Of a stretch of DNA of 64,000 nt, positions 62,475 through 64,000 are shown piece by piece. The DNA is taken from the NCBI RefSeq assembly GCF_900110755.1, contig NZ_FOFF01000008.1, forward strand, positions 70,346 to 134,345, in the 5' to 3' direction. The notes under the pieces were generated by a model. The model was not told the origin of the DNA. It saw only the letters and a program-made list of their open reading frames with translations, and ran no database searches. Every line of letters begins with the position of its first letter. The stretch's first letter is position 1. Source of the stretch: Streptomyces sp. yr375 (lineage in GTDB: Bacteria; Actinomycetota; Actinomycetes; Streptomycetales; Streptomycetaceae). Both the position numbers and the translations under genes were made by a program.

Positions 62475-64000
62475 TCAGTTGCTGACGCCTCGGCCCAGCT
62501 CCCACAGTTGGAGGGTCGCGGAGGAGTTCAGCGCGTACGCCGTGCCCGTGATGTCGCTGTTGGCGGCGACGTACTGCTTGCCCTGCCACAGGGGCAGGAT
62601 CGGTACGTCCTGGGCGACGATGTCCTGGATCTTCGTCAGGCTCTTGGCGGCGCTGAGGCGGTCGGCCTCGCGGCGGGAGGCCGGGATCAGGTCGCTGATG
62701 ATGTCCTTTTCGGCGTAGGACGACTTGAGGACGTTGTCCTTGTCGAGGAACGGCGCGACGAAGTTGTCGGCGTCGGGGAAGTCGGGGAACCAGCCCATGC
62801 CGTAGACGGCGTACTCGCCCTTGTGCTGGGCCGGGACGAACGACTCCCAGGGGGTGCCCTCGATGCTGACGTCGAACAGGCCGGTGTCGTTGAGCTGCTT
62901 CTGCAGCGTCTCGAACTCCTGCTTCGTGGCCGGGCCGTAGTGGTCGGTCGTGTAGTGCAGCGTCAGCTTCACCGGGGTGGTGATGTCCGCGTCGGCGAGC
63001 AGGGTCTTGGCCTTGCCGACGTTCGGGTCGCCGTAGGTGTTGAAGAACGAGTTGGAGTGGCCGATGAGGGTGGCCGGGACCAGCGAGTAGAGGGGCTCGG
63101 CCTGGGAGCCGTACACCTTGGTGACGAGTTCGGCGCGGTCGACGACCTGGGCCATCGCCTGGCGCACGGCCTTGGACTTGACCGTGGGGGCGGTGGTGTT
63201 GAAGGCCAGGTAGCGGATCTCGAGGCCGTTGAGCTCGACCATGTCGATGTCGCCGCTGACGGAGCCCGCGGCGAGCTTCTTGATCTGCTCGGGCGACATG
63301 GTGCGGGTCATGAGGTCGATGTCGCCCTTCTGGAGGGCGGCGCCCATGGCGTCGGCGTCCTTGTAGGAGACCATGTCGACCTCGTCGTTGTTCACCTTCA
63401 GCGTCCCCTTGTAGTGGGGGTTCTTGGTGAACACGGCCTTGGTCATCTGGCGGCCGTCGGTCTCGGCCTTGAGGGTGTAGGGGCCGGAGCCGTCGATCGC
63501 GAAGCCGGCGCGCAGCTTGGCCTTGTCGTAGTCGTCGGGGTTGACGATGCCGGCGACCGGGGTCGACAACTTGAAGGGGAAAGTGGCGTCGGCGGTCTTG
63601 AGATGGAAGATGACTTCGTTGTCGCCCTGCGTTTCGATGGTGTCGATCGTGGAGAGCAGGGCGAACACGCCGGAGTCGGCCTTGATGGTGCGGGCGCGCT
63701 CGATGGAGAACTTGACGTCCTCGGCGGTGACGGCGTCGCCGTTGGCGAAGGTCAGGCCGCTGCGCAGCTTGCAGGCGTAGCGCTCGTTGCCGCTGTCGGT
63801 GAAGGCGCAGCTCTGGGCCGCCTCGGGGACGGGTTCGCCCTCGCCCTTGGGCTGGATCATCAGGGTCTGCACGGTCTGGCGCAGGATGTTCCAGGTGCCG
63901 ACGTCGTAGGAATAGGCGGGGTCGAACGGCGCCGGGGTGTCCTTGGTGGCGGTGAACCGGTCGGTGGTGCCGACGACAATGGCGTTTCCGCTGCTGCCGG
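62475..64000 (-). CDS. Peptide/nickel-type ABC substrate-binding protein, 5' end beyond window
   Basis: An SBP_bac_5 protein, a paralogue of the gene downstream. In-frame coding continues upstream of the first internal start (...VVGTTDRFTATKDTPAPFDPAYSYD VGTWNILRQTVQ) to the window edge, so the signal peptide is missing here. It has SGNGDAV-type NGDAVTAEDVKFSIERA and KLTLHYTTDHYGPATKQE, and ends QLWELGRGVSN. It binds oligopeptides or related solutes for an ABC importer whose permease genes are presumably outside the window. It lies 74 bp upstream of the frameshifted copy, on the same strand. Confidence 0.88.
   Translation of the reverse strand, partial: GSSGNAIVVGTTDRFTATKDTPAPFDPAYSYDVGTWNILRQTVQTLMIQPKGEGEPVPEAAQSCAFTDSGNERYACKLRSGLTFANGDAVTAEDVKFSIERARTIKADSGVFALLSTIDTIETQGDNEVIFHLKTADATFPFKLSTPVAGIVNPDDYDKAKLRAGFAIDGSGPYTLKAETDGRQMTKAVFTKNPHYKGTLKVNNDEVDMVSYKDADAMGAALQKGDIDLMTRTMSPEQIKKLAAGSVSGDIDMVELNGLEIRYLAFNTTAPTVKSKAVRQAMAQVVDRAELVTKVYGSQAEPLYSLVPATLIGHSNSFFNTYGDPNVGKAKTLLADADITTPVKLTLHYTTDHYGPATKQEFETLQKQLNDTGLFDVSIEGTPWESFVPAQHKGEYAVYGMGWFPDFPDADNFVAPFLDKDNVLKSSYAEKDIISDLIPASRREADRLSAAKSLTKIQDIVAQDVPILPLWQGKQYVAANSDITGTAYALNSSATLQLWELGRGVSN

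Overview
The window is a stretch of actinobacterial, almost certainly Streptomyces, chromosome. The DNA is very GC-rich with GTG/TTG starts and translationally coupled genes. It carries lineage markers: a conservon (cvnABCD plus a CYP157-type P450), a Pup-proteasome locus, Tat genes linked to pafBC, and recurrent Streptomyces intergenic repeats. From memory the backbone order resembles the S. coelicolor SCO1600-SCO1656 interval. No rRNA, tRNA, insertion sequence, prophage or CRISPR array was seen.

Layout. 0-1 kb: 3' part of infC with a structured leader. 1-9 kb: DUF1844 and SseB-domain proteins, a beta-lactamase-fold hydrolase, a mycosin-like protease coupled to a repeat-rich membrane protein, and a PLP aldolase/deaminase. 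8.8-14.1 kb: a gamma-glutamylation catabolic cluster (SDR, aldehyde dehydrogenase, GlnA4-type ligase, FadR-type regulator, PuuD-like hydrolase). Two copies of one bipartite motif precede its divergent halves. 14-24 kb: LysR/TDT transporter pair, BtuF-like protein with an XRE-cupin regulator, a decayed glycine-betaine binding-protein remnant, a 5'-3' exonuclease, an iron-box siderophore-interacting protein, an APC permease, an acetyltransferase and an RluA-type pseudouridine synthase.

23.5-28.2 kb: complete conservon with a P450 lacking the K-helix Arg. 28.5-36 kb: TetR regulator and a divergent four-gene operon (two DUF1989 proteins, urea/guanidine carboxylase, allophanate hydrolase), which looks like a guanidine- or urea-nitrogen assimilation module. 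Its 26-bp operator recurs in front of the APC permease 9 kb away, so the permease probably belongs to the same regulon.

36-46 kb, all on the minus strand: Ski2-like helicase, tatC, tatA, two small proteins, pafC, pafB, two FKBPs and pafA. 46-55 kb: an MFS/LacI pair, then prcA, prcB, an HNH nuclease, pup, dop and arc; this is the complete pupylation-proteasome system, with a nuclease gene inserted between pup and prcB. 55-64 kb: ferredoxin, a membrane-anchored hypothetical, TrmI, a site-2 protease with CBS domains, a RecB/Cas4-like nuclease, an orphan response regulator, and two tandem peptide-type ABC binding-protein genes. One of these is frameshifted and the other runs off the window.
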